A stretch of DNA of 47,035 nt, from contig JBNGIQ010009445.1 in assembly GCA_049999765.1 (NCBI GenBank), forward strand, positions 55,160-102,194. Direction: 5' to 3'. Positions 44,001 through 47,035 of the stretch are shown one piece after another; the stretch's first letter is position 1; each line of letters begins with the position of its first letter. The notes under the pieces are model-generated. The model worked only from the letters and a program-made list of their open reading frames with translations. It was not told where the DNA came from and did not search any database. Both the position numbers and the translations under genes were made by a program. This DNA comes from Phaeoceros laevis (Eukaryota > Anthocerotophyta > Anthocerotopsida > Notothyladales).

Positions 44001-45656
44001 CACGGGACCCAATACGTACATGTTAAGTTGGGTGTTGGCTGGCAGGGCAGGGAAGGTGACACGTAGTCTGTTGGAGTGGCATCGGCATCTCATGCTCTTG
44101 GTCTATTTTTTCCGCTTGAGCAGGCTTGTATACAACCCTGGTGAAATTTTGTTCCAAATTGCCACTAGAACATGTTCCCCGATTGCTAGTCTACGTAGTT
44201 GGAAGGTTTCAAATCGGGGGTTGAGGACATGGAGGATATGGCCGTGGCTGATGGGCTGATGACGCAGGTGGTCAGGAGTGGTCGTCAGTTAGGCAGGCAG
44301 GGCTGGCAGGTCGGGCAGGGGAGAAGGCGGGGAAGGCAGGCAGGCTCAACTCGTGGGCGTGTCAGGCAGCTATTTATGGCTACCGAAACATGAGTCACAT
44401 GACATAAATACTAGTGTGTGTTGAGCGGCCACGCACACATTACTACTGGAGGGAGGATAGCAAAACTTCTTCAAGGTGGGGACACGCACGTGTTGCCATG
44501 CACCGCTTTTCTTTGCCTTTTTCTCCCTTTTTCTCCCATTGCACAGACTCTACTAGTGCATGCAGGAGTGGAGCTTCGCTTTTTTCCCATGTGGGCGGCC
44601 CGGCCCGGCCCGGCCCAGCCCACCATCTGATGAGGTTTTTGGTGGGGAGACGAGGTTACGTTTTCAAAAGGTGGCACATCGTTGCTTTTCTGTCAATCGG
44701 TCCGTACTCTGGAGATAGTAGAAGAATGCATTATGAGGGAGGAATTCATGATGTACAGCAGCGGTCTCTAACAGTTGCAAGCACATACTTGTTTGCGATG
44801 TCCAGAAAAAGAAGTGCAATGGGCATGAGGAGCCTGCTTTGTTTGTTTGTTTGCTTGTTTCTAAGGCAAAGGTGTCGGGCAAGTGGATGGCAATCAGGAG
44901 TTGCTCACAATCCACGGCAGCTATCAAGCTCCGTATCCAGCAGAGGAGAGGTGTCGAGTTGTTTTGTCCTAGTCTAGCTTGCCCGTTTCCATTTTCGCAA
45001 GTGTGCACGTGCAGCCTGGTGGGGAGGCCGGTATTGGATGATTCCACAAGCAAACATCATTAGCAACTTGGCGATGGAATTGGCAGGCCGGCATTGGATG
45101 ATTCCACAAGCAAACATCATTACCAACAACAGTACCTTTTCCCATTCATCCCCCTACAGGTATCTAGATATGCTACGCTACTTGCAATTTGCAGAAGGCC
45201 GTTATTCTAGCTTATCCTTATTACCCTCCTTGTGCTACCGCTAGCGTCCATAATGAGATCAAAGAAGTGGGCTTTTACTAAGGGACTGGTAGTGTATTTA
45301 GCGGTAGGCATCCGTGGGCAGGCAGATATGCTGGTATCGAATTTTCATTGCTACATACCTCTGATATGGTAGCCAGACCAGGCCAGGGGCCAGGCCAGGC
45401 CAGGGGACTCAGGGGAGGCCAGATGAATACCCCCTTGGCAGCCAGCAGCCCTTTGTTGGCCCACCTCGAGCTAAGGTCGTCAGGCTGTGATGACTTCATT
45501 CCGAGTCGGCGGTGGCTCCAAAGCCGCGGAGGCCAGCCACTGGATTCCGGATCCTCAAACTATAACTGTGCAGTAGCTCGTTTTTTCTTTCAGGTTGATG
45601 CGACCATGGCCTACCTTTAGCGGCTGTATGGGCCCCAAATCTGGGCAGCCCTCATG
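41009..45656. other. No confident gene; simple repeats
   Basis: The longest frame (41419-41907, +, 162 residues) has no recognisable features. Notable low-complexity pieces: a C-run at about 41310-41320, (CGGCC/GGCCC)n at about 44597-44620, CCAGG-type repeats at 45378-45410, a 60-bp tandem repeat at 45025-45126, and frequent ACTGTA/TACAGT words between 42.8 and 44.0 kb. Confidence 0.4.
45025..45126. repeat. 60-bp tandem repeat, two copies
   Basis: The 42-bp core beginning AGGCCGG(T/C)ATTGGATGAT and ending CATCATTA(G/C)CAAC occurs at 45025-45066 and 45085-45126. Confidence 0.9.
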
Positions 45657-45977
45657 AACCCGGGCCCGGGCCCGGGTGTTCGCCTGATGCGGATTTTCCG
45701 CGCCCGGGTTGGGGTGAAATTTTCGGCGCCACCGGCAGCAAGCGGGGCGCGCCCTGGTCAACAAACGGCCGCTGGCTTTATAAAAGGCTGGAACAGGAAG
45801 GTGGCGGTCACGGTGACCGCCCCCACCTGCTGGAAACGATAGCCGGGTCGGCTATCGTTAGCCCTTACGCTCCGCGCGGTGCGGAGCCCGGTACCCGGTT
45901 GTTGCAGGGGCTTAAAAAAGCCTGCCACGGCGACACAAGTTTGTCGTCTAGCAATAGCCGGACCCGAGCCCGGGCTC
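45657..45977. repeat. Compact cluster of consecutive hairpins and palindromes
   Basis: In about 320 bp: (CCCGGG)3 at 45659-45676; GCGGA/TTT/TCCGC at 45689-45701; GGGCGCGCCC at 45745-45754; GGCGGTCA/CGG/TGACCGCC at 45803-45821; AACGATAGCCG/GGT/CGGCTATCGTT at 45835-45859; GCTCCGC/GCGGT/GCGGAGC at 45869-45887; a bulged GCAGG..CCTGC stem at 45904-45924; CGACA..TGTCG at 45931-45946; GAGCCCGGGCTC at 45966-45977. A TATAAAA lies at 45779-45785. GC content is much higher than in the flanks. It could be a fold-back mobile element or a structured RNA gene. Confidence 0.8.
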
Positions 45978-47035
45978 AGGGGCTCATGCGAAACCGCCCT
46001 AAGTACAAGTGTCCCTGCTTGTTACCACTTTTAATTTGTTTGCAACCGACGGGACACCATCTACACTATCATGCGCAGCAGGGACTCAGGGAGGGAGGGA
46101 TTTTGAGTAGATACTCACTAAATACTAGGATGGGTGTGGGACAGACACAAGCAACAAGCTAGCGCTACGCTTGCCTTGGCTTGTTGGGGGTGCTTTTGCT
46201 ACATGCATGCATGTCCCGGAACCTTCGGCCAGTGGGTGTCTCTTTGCGAGCCGCAAAGACAGTGTGTCGTCCAAAGCCAAAGCTATAAAGATATCCCCAC
46301 CTAGACGAGTCTATTCTCTATTACAGCACACGCCATGTCCACCACCTGCCAAAACCCAAAACAGTTCAAGGCTGGACTATGTCTTCCTTTTAATTATATA
46401 TATGCTGCCCAGCAGAGTACCGATCCGGTCCCATGGTCCCATGGTCCCATGGTCCCATGGTCCCATGGTCCCATGGCCGCATGGCATGGCCCCATGCAGC
46501 AGCAGGATGGTGGACAGTACAGAGCAGTGGTGTCGTGATGACACAACAACAAGGCACCAAACTCCAAGCAAAACTGACTGAATCAGATGAAGAAGCTCGC
46601 TCGATTGCTACACGAGGCAAAGTACAAACCTGAGCACCGCTGCCTGCCTGCCCCGCCCCCTGCAGAGCAGAGAGCAGAGCAGAGCGCAGGTGATGAGCTG
46701 CGCTGCTACATGTAACCATCCGCGCATGCATCCACTGCCACTGGCAGTCTGGCAGTCTTCCTTCCCAGGTAGAGACCGCCCTTGGAACAGGAGTCTCGCC
46801 TGCTGCTCTCTCTCTCTGTCTGATCTGGTCTTTTCTTTTCCGGTTGTTACAAGGGGAAAGGCGGAAAGGCGTCCAGGACAAGCCTAAATTACACCAGGAC
46901 CTGGACCGTTCACACCTTTTGGGCATTGCGCCACGCCAGCCTAGTGTCACACATCTGACGAGCTCGCTCCCTCGCATCGCAGAAGGGGACCGGGGAATCC
47001 ACCATGATGGCAATGGCTGGCTGGCTGGCAGGACC
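45978..47035. other. No confident gene at the right edge
   Basis: Simple-repeat-rich DNA with no recognised exon. The long minus-strand frame at 46390-47013 crosses the CCATGG octamer array and has no family features. Confidence 0.4.
46427..46474. repeat. (GGTCCCAT)6 octamer array
   Basis: Six exact tandem octamers. Each junction makes the palindrome CCATGG. Confidence 0.95.

Noticed and set aside
45684-45705. Hammerhead ribozyme at CTGATGCGGATTTTCCGC
   Set aside because: The CTGATG and a short stem II are present, but the GAAA core and a cleavable stem III are not.
46390-47013. 207-residue minus-strand frame at the right edge
   Set aside because: It crosses the octamer array and simple repeats, and has no recognisable domain.

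Overview
This is a nuclear window from a land plant. Genes have GT-AG introns of roughly 70-200 bp, and the set includes a plant GRAS regulator, a PLS-type PPR protein, an SKIP30-like F-box/kelch protein and a receptor-like kinase. The large intronless PPR gene with long PLS blocks, and a transferrin-like ectodomain fused to a kinase, suggest a seed-free plant; I lean towards a fern or lycophyte, but the sequence alone does not settle this. There are three N gaps (1555-1564, 25846-26245, 36905-36914), and two of them are flanked by exact duplications, as expected of a draft short-read scaffold.

Layout: 1-1070 holds a two-exon gene for a secreted repeat protein (+). 1.0-6.5 kb is AT-rich repeat territory with a dead LINE reverse-transcriptase fragment and clusters of short inverted repeats. 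6.5-9.8 kb (-) is a nine-exon gene whose exon phases close into one 839-residue frame: signal peptide, single transferrin-like lobe, one membrane helix and a kinase domain with degraded catalytic motifs. 10.1-13.3 kb (-) is an intronless PPR gene. 13.3-21.0 kb is gene-poor, with a DDE transposase remnant and small repeats. 21.06-24.15 kb (-) is an intronless GRAS gene with a long disordered N-terminus. 24.2-30.0 kb is leader/promoter, another possible LINE remnant, a 400-N gap and microsatellites. 30.08-32.30 kb (-) is an acid-lipase-type triacylglycerol lipase gene in about ten exons. 32.73-33.80 kb (-) is an F-box/kelch gene. 35.46-35.98 kb is a broken partial copy of the transferrin-receptor gene. 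36.6-47.0 kb has no confident gene; it holds a large fold-back, a 335-bp direct repeat, tandem repeats and a compact run of perfect hairpins (45657-45977).

All five well-supported genes between 6.5 and 33.8 kb lie on the minus strand, but nothing links them as a functional unit. The most interesting items are the transferrin-lobe receptor pseudokinase and its broken copy 26 kb away, the Tyr/Gly repeat secreted protein at the left edge, and the hairpin cluster near 45.8 kb. All gene models were made by reading splice sites and phases by eye; none has been checked against transcripts or databases.
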